Below are positions 1 to 7,839 of a stretch of 33,936 bases of DNA, in pieces. Position 1 is the first letter of the stretch, and each line of letters opens with the position of its first letter. The translations under genes were made by a program, and so were the position numbers. Source of the DNA: JAKQIM01 sp029557965 (GTDB lineage: Bacteria; Chloroflexota; Anaerolineae; Anaerolineales; UBA4823); assembly GCA_035341015.1 (NCBI GenBank), contig DAOQUL010000040.1, positions 1-33,936 of the forward strand. The letters are read 5' to 3'. Under the pieces are notes generated by a model. The model did no database searches. It was given only the letters and a program-made list of their open reading frames with translations, and was not told where the DNA came from.

Positions 1-1073
1 GCATTGTATATCAATAATTCATAAATAAGACGATCCATCACGTAGGTTTCTTTAGGGAGTTCTTTCCCTAAATAATTTTGGCACAAAGATATCAAAAAGT
101 TGCGGAGTTTTACTATTAGTCGGCGAACATTCCATAAATAGCTTGTAATGCGCTCAAGGGTAGAACGATATGTATCCGTTTGAAAGTCGCTTTTGGGAAC
201 AATCGTTAATAGCATGACCCGTTGGTTATATTGATACATATCTGCATTCTTGGCTAGAAAATCTTCGTGAGAACTTGGCAACTTCGTAAAAATTTCTCCC
301 TGTCGTGAATACAGTGCACCTGTAGCCATAGCAGCTAAAGTATCATCAACAGCATCTTCTAGTGCTAATAAAGTCCTCTCAAATATACATGGCATACGGA
401 ATGCGGCCCGATCAAATAGCTTCCGATAGTCTTGAAAGAACTCGGCATCGCCTTTCAAACCCGCTGTCTTTTTAGCTTCTGTGACCAGGAATATTGTTCG
501 AGGATCTTTATTCAAAGACAAGGATTTAGGAATATTTTGCTCATTTAAATTTTCTAAATCAATTTGAAGGCATCCTAATTCAAAAGCTGTTTGTAAATCC
601 CTACCAAAACCAACTGCTTGGTAAAAAGCCGCTGCAAATTTAATAGATGCTTGATCGCTAATCGCGCTAGACATACCAATAACTTGGTCAATATGTTGAG
701 CGATGGCCTCAGCCTGTTTGTCAGAATAGCATGCATTCAAGACTACACATCGAATATTGTCTTTTAGCACAGAGAAAATCTGGCCTAACGAACGACTTGA
801 GACAGGTTGGCTTTGACCGGTGGTATTTTCTAACATGATTTCACCGGATTCACTACCGTGACCACTGAAATGCACAATATCTGGGCGGTAACGAAGAAAA
901 TATTCTTGAAGATCGCTAACGCGAACTGCCAAATGTTGTTTAAAAACAAATCTATCTCGGAATTCGGTCCGGCGCAGGGCAAGATCAATTTCCCGGATTT
1001 CCTCATCCAGTCTTAACTGCGAGGTATCTTTTGGGTTTGCAGCAAGTAAGAGAATTGTAACTGGTTTATCCAT
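1..1073 (-). CDS. CHAT-domain (caspase-like) protein, C-terminus cut by window edge
   Basis: The reading frame is open from an ATG at 1073 to the left edge (357 codons) with no stop, so the C-terminus lies outside the window. GAGG stands about 8 nt before the ATG. Residues 1-200 resemble a CHAT peptidase domain. The start MDKPVTILLLAANP is typical, VHFSGHG carries the presumed catalytic His72, and VVLNACYS carries the presumed catalytic Cys115. Residues 210-357 are mostly helical and I do not recognise them. CHAT proteins are cysteine peptidases of the caspase/separase clan. In bacteria they are often effectors fused to repeats or small adaptor domains, and some act in defence or regulated cell death. 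No obvious partner is visible on this side. Its base composition is more AT-rich than that of the neighbouring operon, which hints at separate ancestry. The domain call is strong; the biological role is unknown. Confidence 0.8.
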   Translation of the reverse strand, partial: MDKPVTILLLAANPKDTSQLRLDEEIREIDLALRRTEFRDRFVFKQHLAVRVSDLQEYFLRYRPDIVHFSGHGSESGEIMLENTTGQSQPVSSRSLGQIFSVLKDNIRCVVLNACYSDKQAEAIAQHIDQVIGMSSAISDQASIKFAAAFYQAVGFGRDLQTAFELGCLQIDLENLNEQNIPKSLSLNKDPRTIFLVTEAKKTAGLKGDAEFFQDYRKLFDRAAFRMPCIFERTLLALEDAVDDTLAAMATGALYSRQGEIFTKLPSSHEDFLAKNADMYQYNQRVMLLTIVPKSDFQTDTYRSTLERITSYLWNVRRLIVKLRNFLISLCQNYLGKELPKETYVMDRLIYELLIYN

Positions 1074-1171
1074 TCTATTTCCTCATCCTCTTCAAGAAAA
1101 CCCTCGCTAAAACTTACGGAATAATTAGACCATCTATTACAGAGTATAGTATCTTCCATTTTCATTCATAT

Positions 1172-1204
1172 TTGGTGAGGTAATGCATCGAATTACCTCA
1201 CCAA
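1172..1204. repeat. 13-bp perfect inverted repeat between the CHAT gene and the SH3b operon
   Basis: The arms TTGGTGAGGTAAT (1172-1184) and its exact complement (1192-1204) flank a 7-nt loop. It lies just downstream of the leftward operon that ends at 1240 and upstream of the CHAT gene. No clear U-tract follows in the leftward direction, while TTTT follows in the plus direction. It could be a terminator or an operator for the CHAT gene. Confidence 0.6.
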
Positions 1205-1239
1205 TTTTACACTTTGGAACCAACTTGTGACAAGCGAGT

Positions 1240-1512
1240 TCACCCAGGTAAATTGTCACTTAGTAATTCTGTCAAACCTTTTCGTATTGTCTTTCGATCC
1301 AACCCGCTAATTTCCGCCATGCGTGTAATGCCGCCACGCCCCATTTGCTGAGCCTGGAACGCTGCAAACAGCCTGCGTTGGCGCGTGTTCATCACGCTCA
1401 TCAGCAGGTTAATCTGTTCGTGTAACGCCTTCTCCGGGTGGTCGGCCGGGTTGCGACAGATTGGGCATGTGCAATGGTTGGCACGCGAGGGTGTTTTTGC
1501 AGTCATTTTCAC
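1240..1512 (-). CDS. short HTH protein, N-terminal stub of an ISAzo13-type transposase
   Basis: This 90-residue ORF matches my memory of the N-terminal helix-turn-helix part of ISAzo13-family transposases. The block RQRRLFAAFQAQQMGRGG followed by a GLDRKTIRKGLTEL helix is characteristic. Full-length family members exceed 400 residues, and no DDE catalytic domain follows here. The stub begins with CTCPICRNP, a possible zinc knuckle. The GTG start at 1512 overlaps the TGA of the SH3b gene (GTGA), so translation is probably coupled; an in-frame ATG lies at 1506. It may be a truncated transposase remnant or a domesticated DNA-binding protein. The overlap and the clean ORF slightly favour expression. 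Family assignment is from recall, not from a search. Confidence 0.5.
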   Translation of the reverse strand: MKMTAKTPSRANHCTCPICRNPADHPEKALHEQINLLMSVMNTRQRRLFAAFQAQQMGRGGITRMAEISGLDRKTIRKGLTELLSDNLPG

Positions 1513-2228
1513 GGAGTAGGAGTATTCAGGAGATGCTGAGCAATCCAGCCGCCGCGCTCGTCTGGCAAGATGACATGCACCCAGGTAACACCATCCACCT
1601 CGGCGGTTTCGATGATCTGTACCGGCGTACCGTATGGCAGCCAGGTTACCAACGTTCCGCCAGGTTCGGCCCTGAGATTAGCGCCATTCTCGCCGCTTAC
1701 TTGCGCGGCCGGCAGATCGCTGCGGATGGTAAATACCAGTGAAGCGGCAATCCATCCTTCAATATCCTCTTTGCCATCGAAATACAATACATGCGCCCAC
1801 TCCATACCCTGAACAGCCTGGATCTCGGATACAAGCACCGAGCTGCCATTATCGAGCTGGAGGATGATCGCTCCGCCTGGCTCTTGGCGCAGGTAAACCT
1901 GGCTGTATTCCTTCGACCAGACCAGTGTCAGCGGCGGCTTGGGCGTTGGGCTTGGCCTGGAAGTCGCGGTTGGCGCTTTTACCGGTTGGGTTGGATCTGG
2001 AACGATAGGTGTTGAAGCCGGGTCAACGGTTGATGTGGCTGTCGCCAATGGTGGATTCGAACTGCTCGAAGCAAAAAATTCTCGAAACAATGGCCCGTAG
2101 GCGCGGCCAATCACCACCACCATGCCAATCACCAGGGGCAAAACGACCACGAGCGACCCAACGATCCACACCCAACGCGATTGGCTGAGGCGGTGCAGAT
2201 CAAAAACACTGCCCGGTTTATTCTGCAT
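1509..2228 (-). CDS. membrane-anchored protein with two SH3b-like domains
   Basis: The 239-residue protein has a short cytosolic N-terminus and one transmembrane helix at about 19-42. A Ser/Thr/Pro-rich linker (about 50-100) leads to two extracytoplasmic SH3b-like repeats. Repeat 1 (about 105-165) contains VYLRQEPGGAIILQL. Repeat 2 (about 175-235) contains GANLRAEPGGTLVTWLPYG and ends GWIAQHLL, the usual SH3b close. Bacterial SH3b domains generally bind cell-wall or surface ligands. AAAGGA precedes the ATG at 2228. That start lies inside the last codons of the upstream CAP gene (11-nt overlap), so the two are probably translated together. It likely works at the cell surface with the secreted proteins of the same operon; the precise ligand is unknown. 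Confidence 0.75.
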   Translation of the reverse strand: MQNKPGSVFDLHRLSQSRWVWIVGSLVVVLPLVIGMVVVIGRAYGPLFREFFASSSSNPPLATATSTVDPASTPIVPDPTQPVKAPTATSRPSPTPKPPLTLVWSKEYSQVYLRQEPGGAIILQLDNGSSVLVSEIQAVQGMEWAHVLYFDGKEDIEGWIAASLVFTIRSDLPAAQVSGENGANLRAEPGGTLVTWLPYGTPVQIIETAEVDGVTWVHVILPDERGGWIAQHLLNTPTP

Positions 2229-5169
2229 AAACGGTTCCTTTCCGAAAGGGGTGCTCCACTGGCTCCAGCTTTGGAACAGGGCACAGTTTCAGGGTTTGCT
2301 CAATGTGCATCGGCCAGATCAAAAAGCCATACATCGGATGGGATGAAGCGGAGCCGGTGTGGATGAACAGGTTGCTCTCTCCCTGAAGCGGAATATCCTT
2401 CATCGGCGGCGATAAGCTCTCGAAGAAGCGCGCCAGGATGCAGAACTCCGAATCGGACGGCTCACACCTATCCCAATCAATGCCTTCTGGAGAGACAAAA
2501 GGCCCTTCTACTTGTAGGGTCACCAACTGCTGTCCAGGCTGGCCAAACAAGGCCAGCACTTCCTGGCGTGTTTCGACTCCCTGGACGAAGGACAGGTAAT
2601 AGGGTTGATCGCCATGTCCTTGCTCTTCGTAAGCCTGCTGCGAAGCCGCGTCATGAACGGTGTAGTAGGGCGGCAGCGTAACGCCCACCGCCGCCCACAG
2701 CGGGTAACGCATCGTGCTATGCCGATAGTAGACCTGCACCAGGTCAAATACTGGCCCATCCCGGTAGAAATCCCATTGCCATTCCCGTAGGCTGCCAGCC
2801 ACTCCAGTGAGCGACCAAGCCCCTCCATCCACAGTACTGGTGTAGGTTGGGGTGCCCCAATCGCTGTTTTCAACGGCCTGGATCATGGATTGCTCGCAGG
2901 GTGTCAATGTGGGTAAGGGCGGTAACGGAGTGGGCGTTGGTGCAGGTTGTGTGCCCGGCGGTGCGATGAACTGCCCTGGCAATGTCCCCACGGCGTTCAA
3001 ATCTACGCTGAACGACCAGGTGTAAGTTTGCCCGTTGGCGGTCAGTGAAACGGTGTAGGAAGCGCCAGGCGTCAGGGGATTGCGCGGGATGATGACCACC
3101 GCATCGTGGCCAGAAAGGAAACTGCGCCCCAAGGCTTGCTGCTGCGGATCGGGGTTGGTGTAGCTGGTTTCGGTGTAGATGCAATGCTCCAAACTTGTCG
3201 CACCTTGCCTGAAGGTATGCGCTGTCACGTTGACCGATGTGAACCCGGAGCCAAACTGGACGATGATCGGCGGCCCAGAAGGCGTGGTATAGCTAGGACA
3301 GGCCGAGAGTGGATCAGGCGTCTCGCCGCCCGAATACAATCGCACCGGCAGCACCTTGCCCTGCGCGGGGTAGAAGACCGGGAAACTGCCAGTCGGGTCG
3401 ACAAGGCCACGGAAGGTGTCCAGCGCAGCCGCCATCTGTAAACCGCCGTCAAGTTCCCGGTATGAGCCGAACCCGATGGTTTGCAGGCGTGGATCGAGCA
3501 CGTTCACGGCATGGAATGGCCCGCTCATCCATTTATCAATGGCGGAAACATCCTGCATGGCCGTGTCTGAAGCTGCCAGGACATTCGACGATTGGCCGGC
3601 AGCATCGCCATCCAGGGTGTACCAGGGGTTGGCGGGATCTTCAGCGTGCACCAACACGTTATTCTTGACCACGTACCGGGCGTGAAGCTGGTCTCCCTGG
3701 CTCCAACCGTCGTTCATGGAAACCGCGGGCAGGTTGGCCAAAGCGCGGTAGGTGTTGATATTGGTCAATGGATCGCCGGCGCGCACCGAAAAAGCCACAC
3801 CATCCACCTTCCACCAGACGGCAGTGGATGTGCCGTTCTGGAATAACTGTGGCAGGTCTCGCACCATGTAATACAGGCTGTACGCCCCAACCGGGAAGTT
3901 GGTGAGCTGCACGGTCCAGGTTAGCGTAGCTACGTTGCCTGAGATGCTCTTTGTCCAGTTGGTTTGGGTGGTCGTGCTCCAGGCATTGACGAGCGGAGCG
4001 GTTGTGTTCCACACATAGCCACCCTGCTGTTGGCCGCCAGGGGCGCACGATCCGCCGGTGTTGTTGATGGCGGCCTGCGTCCACTGCCAGGGAGCAATGT
4101 TGGTCATGGCTGCCCAGAAGTTGGCGAAATTATGTTCGAAATAGCTGAGATACCCTTCGCCGGTAGGCACAACGCAGTCCGAGAAACCCAGGTAGGCGCG
4201 CTCAACGGTATTCCCGCCCTGTGGATCGTAGAATTGGGCAGTAAAAGTCACGGCATCGTTTGGAAAAGCCGGGTTAGGAGAAATAGTCAGCCCCAACAGG
4301 CTGGGCGGATCGTTATGCACCGGCGTGGGTGTAAAGGTAGCCGTATTGGTTGGCGTGCGCGTCGGTGTGCGCGTTTGAGTCGCCGTTGCGGTTGGGGTAC
4401 GCGAAGCCGTCCCGGTAGGGGTGCGGGTAAAAGTCGCGGTTGGAGTGGGCGTGCGAGTTGCCGTAGCGGTGGGAGTACGAGTGGCAGTGGGCGTTGGTGT
4501 GCGGGTGGGCGTCTGGGTAGGGGTTGCCGTTGGGTTGGCGACCGTGATTGAAGTCAGCTTGTCCCACTGCGCTCCCGCCGTGCCGGTCTGGTACAGGCCG
4601 GTGGTATCTTTGAGCATGTAGTAAATGTTGTAGGTGCCAACCGGAAAGCTGTTCAGGGCAATCGTCCAGGTCACGCTCAACTGGTTGGGTGAGATTTGCT
4701 GCTTGGTCACCCCGGTCAATGTGCTGGTGCCATAGGCGTTGTTGAGTGGCGCGGTGTAACTCCACGGCACACCGCCATATTGACCGCCTGTGCAGGCCGC
4801 GCCGGTGTTGTCAATCGCAGCTCCATAGAACAGGGAACCGAGAAACACGTTGCTGCCAAAGTAATTGGATAGGTTGCGCTCGAAGTTGCTGGCGTAGGCT
4901 TCGCCGACCGTTTGGGTGCAGTTGGTAAAGCCCAGGTAAGCCCGGTCAAGGGTAGATGCACCCTGTGGATCGGAGAACACTGCCGTAATCGTCAGCGTCC
5001 CGGTACGTGAAACCGGATTGGGCGAGGCGGTGATCGAGATCAACGCCGGCTCGTCGCCGGTTGGGGCCTGCGGCGCGCTCGCTTGCGCCGGCGACCCCGC
5101 CTGGCTGAGCAAGAGAACCAGCAGAGACAAAAGAAACCAGGAGCGAATTCGATGGAAGGTATGATTCAT
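2218..5169 (-). CDS. large secreted protein: duplicated unknown domain, Thr-Pro linker, CAP domain
   Basis: I place the start at ATG 5169, not the upstream in-frame ATG at 5220, because a signal peptide begins there (RSWFLLSLLVLLLS) and an AGG lies upstream. The mature order is as follows. Domain copy 1 (about 43-210) and copy 2 (about 290-460) share SPNP, DPQG, RAYLGF and the closing FPVGxYxxYYM. They are separated by a 70-residue Thr-Pro linker. A CAP/SCP-like domain follows (about 465-590; NINTYRALANLP, DQLHARY, GDAAGQSSNVL). Next come a beta-sandwich-like segment (about 640-725), a second Pro linker and a 226-residue C-terminal domain I do not recognise. CAP domains occur in secreted proteins with lipid-, protein- or wall-related roles. 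The gene follows the glycosidase-like gene by 13 nt and overlaps the SH3b gene. Confidence 0.75.
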   Translation of the reverse strand: MNHTFHRIRSWFLLSLLVLLLSQAGSPAQASAPQAPTGDEPALISITASPNPVSRTGTLTITAVFSDPQGASTLDRAYLGFTNCTQTVGEAYASNFERNLSNYFGSNVFLGSLFYGAAIDNTGAACTGGQYGGVPWSYTAPLNNAYGTSTLTGVTKQQISPNQLSVTWTIALNSFPVGTYNIYYMLKDTTGLYQTGTAGAQWDKLTSITVANPTATPTQTPTRTPTPTATRTPTATATRTPTPTATFTRTPTGTASRTPTATATQTRTPTRTPTNTATFTPTPVHNDPPSLLGLTISPNPAFPNDAVTFTAQFYDPQGGNTVERAYLGFSDCVVPTGEGYLSYFEHNFANFWAAMTNIAPWQWTQAAINNTGGSCAPGGQQQGGYVWNTTAPLVNAWSTTTQTNWTKSISGNVATLTWTVQLTNFPVGAYSLYYMVRDLPQLFQNGTSTAVWWKVDGVAFSVRAGDPLTNINTYRALANLPAVSMNDGWSQGDQLHARYVVKNNVLVHAEDPANPWYTLDGDAAGQSSNVLAASDTAMQDVSAIDKWMSGPFHAVNVLDPRLQTIGFGSYRELDGGLQMAAALDTFRGLVDPTGSFPVFYPAQGKVLPVRLYSGGETPDPLSACPSYTTPSGPPIIVQFGSGFTSVNVTAHTFRQGATSLEHCIYTETSYTNPDPQQQALGRSFLSGHDAVVIIPRNPLTPGASYTVSLTANGQTYTWSFSVDLNAVGTLPGQFIAPPGTQPAPTPTPLPPLPTLTPCEQSMIQAVENSDWGTPTYTSTVDGGAWSLTGVAGSLREWQWDFYRDGPVFDLVQVYYRHSTMRYPLWAAVGVTLPPYYTVHDAASQQAYEEQGHGDQPYYLSFVQGVETRQEVLALFGQPGQQLVTLQVEGPFVSPEGIDWDRCEPSDSEFCILARFFESLSPPMKDIPLQGESNLFIHTGSASSHPMYGFLIWPMHIEQTLKLCPVPKLEPVEHPFRKGTVYAE
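4312..4533. repeat. low-complexity tandem Thr-Pro codon repeat
   Basis: About 220 bp encode TPTPTATRTP-like units linking the two copies of the unknown domain in the large secreted protein. Such linkers are common in secreted Chloroflexota proteins. The repeat can mislead six-frame reading: a spurious plus-strand valine/glycine-rich ORF arises here. Recombination between units could change linker length. Confidence 0.85.
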
Positions 5170-5182
5170 TGGCGGCCTCGGT

Positions 5183-6661
5183 TCATGGTGCCCATTCCAC
5201 GTAAATCGGATCAACGCCAACCACCAATCCGCTCGACAGGTCCAAGGGATTGCCCAGCATATCCCATGCAGAGCCAGGCTGCGTTGAGAAAGTCACGGCA
5301 TGCGATGCTTCTGTCACGGAGACATACCACAGCGCCCACACCTGGCGGCCATCTTCATGAGTGAACTTGAAGCCGCGAATGCCCGGCGCGCCGCCCACAT
5401 CAGAAGGCAGAATTTCGCCCGTATAAGTCGCCGGGCCGATGCTCTCGCGGGCGACCTGGAAAGCCTGGTAGGCGGGCAGCGGGGTCAGGTTCACTGACAT
5501 CAGCCCGGAATTTTGCCAGCCGAGCAGGCTCTCCCACATATTCGTCTCGAAGCCGAGCGACATGGCCGTGGCATAGACCTGGGCCACATAACCGGCCTTG
5601 GCCGTCTCGAACACCGGCACATCCTGGCAACTGGCGCACAGGATCGCCGATTGGGTGTTGTACAGCGCTTTGCCGGCCACGCTGTATTCTGTCAGCAGGT
5701 TACGGATAAAGTTGGCTTTGGCGATGATCACCGGCCCGCTGGTGTGCCAATAGCTGTGCCAGTTGTAGTTGCTGTACTGGTAAGCCGTGCCCCAGGGCAG
5801 GTCGTAGACCGCAAAGCCATCGGATGCGTGGAAGCTGATGCCATCGAAGAAAGCGTCGCCACCAGCCTGCAGAATGCCTTCCATGAAGTTACTGCTGGAG
5901 CAATCCTTCCCGCCAGGCGGGTTATTCGGATCGCACTCCAGGCGCAGACCGCCTACCAATACCTGGGCATCCGGGTCTGCCGTTTTGATCTGCGGATAGA
6001 CTGCTGCCAGCATGGCCGCATAATCGCCGCCGCCGTAGTAGAGATCGGCAGGGTTGCCCCAGCAGCCGGCGTCACCGGCAACATCCGGCTCAGGCCACAG
6101 TTCCCAGGTTTTGACCTGGTAGGGGGCGGCGCCGTAGCGCTGCACCAGATCGTGAAGGAGAGATGCCAGGGCAGGCAGCTTTTCGGGCAATACCGGTCCG
6201 CAGGCAACGCCAGAGGCGTGCGCCCAACTGGGGGTATCGCCCACGGTCAGCACAACGCGCAGCCCCAGGTTATTGGCAGCCTGTAGTTGAGCATCCAGCC
6301 CGGCCAGGGCATCCCAATTGCGCTGCCCTTCGACCGGCTCCACCTCCGCCCAACTGACTGCCTGGCTGGTGTGCGTCCAGCTTGCGCCGGCGTTGAGGAT
6401 CTCGGTCAGGCCGCCGGAAGCATCCAACGAGCTGGTGTTGACGCCAAAGGCGCTTTCTGGCACCAGCGGCGCCGGGGTGGGAGAAGGGGTGGGAGTAGGC
6501 GTTGGCGTGATCATAGTGCCGTCATAGTTCCGCATGACGAGAGGCAGGTAGATGGAATGGTCATACGTTTGCTGGGCACTGGCCGGGTCAATCGGCGCGC
6601 CGACCAGGATACCCAATGCCAGAATCAAGAACAGACTGGCAAAAGCAGTTACCATTTTCAT
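5183..6661 (-). CDS. secreted clan GH-A-like glycosidase-fold protein, possibly inactive
   Basis: The 492-residue protein has a signal peptide (about 1-29), then IYLPLVMRN, a motif I associate with secreted Chloroflexota proteins. A Thr-Pro linker (about 51-68) precedes a TIM-barrel-like domain to about 400 and a beta-rich tail. Barrel hallmarks include WAEVEP, LRVVLTVGDTPSWA and WELWPEPD. In GH-A enzymes the acid/base usually lies in an N-E-P motif; here it reads P-E-P with Glu191. The strand expected to carry the nucleophile reads ALYNTQSAIL, with no obvious Glu. It may therefore be a carbohydrate-binding or degenerate member. AAGGAG lies 9 nt before ATG 6661. The gene sits between the DUF4190-like and CAP genes with short spacers, so it is probably co-transcribed. 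Confidence 0.65.
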   Translation of the reverse strand: MKMVTAFASLFLILALGILVGAPIDPASAQQTYDHSIYLPLVMRNYDGTMITPTPTPTPSPTPAPLVPESAFGVNTSSLDASGGLTEILNAGASWTHTSQAVSWAEVEPVEGQRNWDALAGLDAQLQAANNLGLRVVLTVGDTPSWAHASGVACGPVLPEKLPALASLLHDLVQRYGAAPYQVKTWELWPEPDVAGDAGCWGNPADLYYGGGDYAAMLAAVYPQIKTADPDAQVLVGGLRLECDPNNPPGGKDCSSSNFMEGILQAGGDAFFDGISFHASDGFAVYDLPWGTAYQYSNYNWHSYWHTSGPVIIAKANFIRNLLTEYSVAGKALYNTQSAILCASCQDVPVFETAKAGYVAQVYATAMSLGFETNMWESLLGWQNSGLMSVNLTPLPAYQAFQVARESIGPATYTGEILPSDVGGAPGIRGFKFTHEDGRQVWALWYVSVTEASHAVTFSTQPGSAWDMLGNPLDLSSGLVVGVDPIYVEWAP

Positions 6662-6673
6662 ACGCGTTTCTCC

Positions 6674-6973
6674 TTAGAAAGCCATCAAAGATGGGATGAA
6701 ACCGGTAGACGCCTGCCCCAGCCCGGCAAACACAAACGATACGAGCGTAAACAGGCAGCCGCACAAGCCCAGGCCCAATCCAATGTAGCCCATGATGCGC
6801 CCGGCCTTCACCATGCCCTTCCCTTCCAACGATGGGTTGTTAGCCAGTTCGCTGTTGGCCATACCTGCCAACACGATCGCGCCAATCGAACCGATCAGCG
6901 GCAGGAGAGTCAGGCCAAGAATGCCAGCGATCAAAGTGCCGAGGGCTTTCATACTCATGTTTTTTGTGTCCAT
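6674..6973 (-). CDS. small DUF4190-like membrane protein
   Basis: The 99-residue protein has two predicted transmembrane helices, about 10-37 (LGTLIAGILGLTLLPLIGSIGAIVLAG) and about 58-88. A short polar loop between them contains ANSELANNPSLEGKGMVKAGRIMG. Two helices around a short A/G/K/R loop reading roughly KAGRILGyiGLGL are the pattern of DUF4190, a family of unknown function. GAAGGAG precedes the ATG at 6973. It lies 28 nt after the methyltransferase-like gene and 12 nt before the glycosidase-like gene, so it belongs to the same transcript. No specific role can be assigned. Confidence 0.7.
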   Translation of the reverse strand: MDTKNMSMKALGTLIAGILGLTLLPLIGSIGAIVLAGMANSELANNPSLEGKGMVKAGRIMGYIGLGLGLCGCLFTLVSFVFAGLGQASTGFIPSLMAF

Positions 6974-7001
6974 AGAAGCTCCTTCTCAAAGAGATTTGGG
7001 G

Positions 7002-7580
7002 TTACCAGATGTGAGGAATTAGACGCCAGCGAACTCGCCCGGCGTAAGTACCGTAGTTGAAAACAGCCAGCTCCTCCCAGCGTATGCGCAGCAGCAGGCT
7101 GAGCAGGAGAACATGGATCAGAGCGACATTCCAGATTGATGGGTCGCCGATCACGCCACCAGCCAGGGAGATCAATTCACCCAGGTACATTGGGTGGCGA
7201 ATGAAACGATACGGGCCATCTTTGACCAGGCCGCGATCGGCCGGAGCGATGCCAAAAGAACGCCCCAACGTCCCCAGCGCCCACAGCGCCAGCAGCAGGC
7301 CCAGGCCGGTAATGACCTGCCCGGCCAGCGTTTCCTGGTGAATACGCAGCTCCAGGGGCAGCAGAGCGGAAATCCAGGCCACAAGCTTCTGCGGCCAACG
7401 CACTTCCACCGACTGCCGGGCGCGCGTGACCAACAGCCAGGCGATCAGCCCGGATTGTGCAGCCAGCAAAGCGGGAATGATATGGGCGTTCTGCCAGGCA
7501 TCGAGCAGCCGCAGGCCGCCCAAGGCGATCCAAAAGGCCAGGCCGCCAAATTCCAGGATTGAGACCGGGCGCAGCTTCAC
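7002..7580 (-). CDS. isoprenylcysteine carboxyl methyltransferase-like integral membrane protein
   Basis: The 192-residue protein has about five hydrophobic helices and the C-terminal signature of the ICMT/phospholipid-methyltransferase family. That signature is the segment RGLVKDGPYRFIRHPMYLGE (about 117-136), followed by a tryptophan/glutamate region near the end (RIRWEELAVFNYGTYAGRVRWRLIP). These enzymes use S-adenosylmethionine, bound by the RHP and E motifs, to methylate membrane-embedded substrates. In bacteria the substrate is usually unknown. The GTG start at 7580 overlaps the TGA of the 85-residue gene, with GAGGAG 8 nt before it. Being in a tadBC operon raises the idea that it modifies a partner of that machinery, but this is a guess. 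Confidence 0.7.
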   Translation of the reverse strand: MKLRPVSILEFGGLAFWIALGGLRLLDAWQNAHIIPALLAAQSGLIAWLLVTRARQSVEVRWPQKLVAWISALLPLELRIHQETLAGQVITGLGLLLALWALGTLGRSFGIAPADRGLVKDGPYRFIRHPMYLGELISLAGGVIGDPSIWNVALIHVLLLSLLLRIRWEELAVFNYGTYAGRVRWRLIPHIW

Positions 7581-7834
7581 AGGAGCGTCTCCTCACCGAA
7601 AACTCGTTCCGCTTCCAGAACCAGGCGGCGTATCTGGGTGTACTGCTTCACCATCGCGGATGGTTTCATCCGGGCAAACCAGGCAGCCAGGTCGCTCTTC
7701 AGGTTCGCCAGTTCGGAGTGGGACTGTACTTTGAGCAAGGCTACCAGGCGGTTGCGATAGGGCTCGGCCAGGCTGCTGATCCCACTCGCCAGCTCGTTGG
7801 CCAGGCACTCGGAGAGTTCTGGGAGCATCTGCAT
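7577..7834 (-). CDS. 85-residue hypothetical helical protein of the tadBC operon
   Basis: I do not recognise this protein. It appears all-helical and soluble, with no signal peptide or membrane segment, and is rich in Leu, Ala and Glu (for example YRNRLVALLKVQSHSELANLKSDLAAWF and IRRLVLEAERVF). It starts 5 nt after the tadC stop and ends in a 4-nt overlap with the methyltransferase-like gene. That tight packing is the main evidence that it is a real gene. The first ATG (7834) has no clear Shine-Dalgarno; a second ATG lies two codons later. It may be a small cytosolic partner of the TadB/TadC pair. Confidence 0.6.
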   Translation of the reverse strand: MQMLPELSECLANELASGISSLAEPYRNRLVALLKVQSHSELANLKSDLAAWFARMKPSAMVKQYTQIRRLVLEAERVFGEETLL

Positions 7835-7839
7835 GGCGT

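Noticed and set aside
4421..4621. Plus-strand ORF rich in Val and Gly repeats
   Set aside because: It is the antisense reading of the Thr-Pro linker of the secreted CAP protein; no ribosome-binding site or family match.
5513..6286. Plus-strand 257-codon ORF
   Set aside because: Shadow of the glycosidase-fold gene in a GC-rich region.
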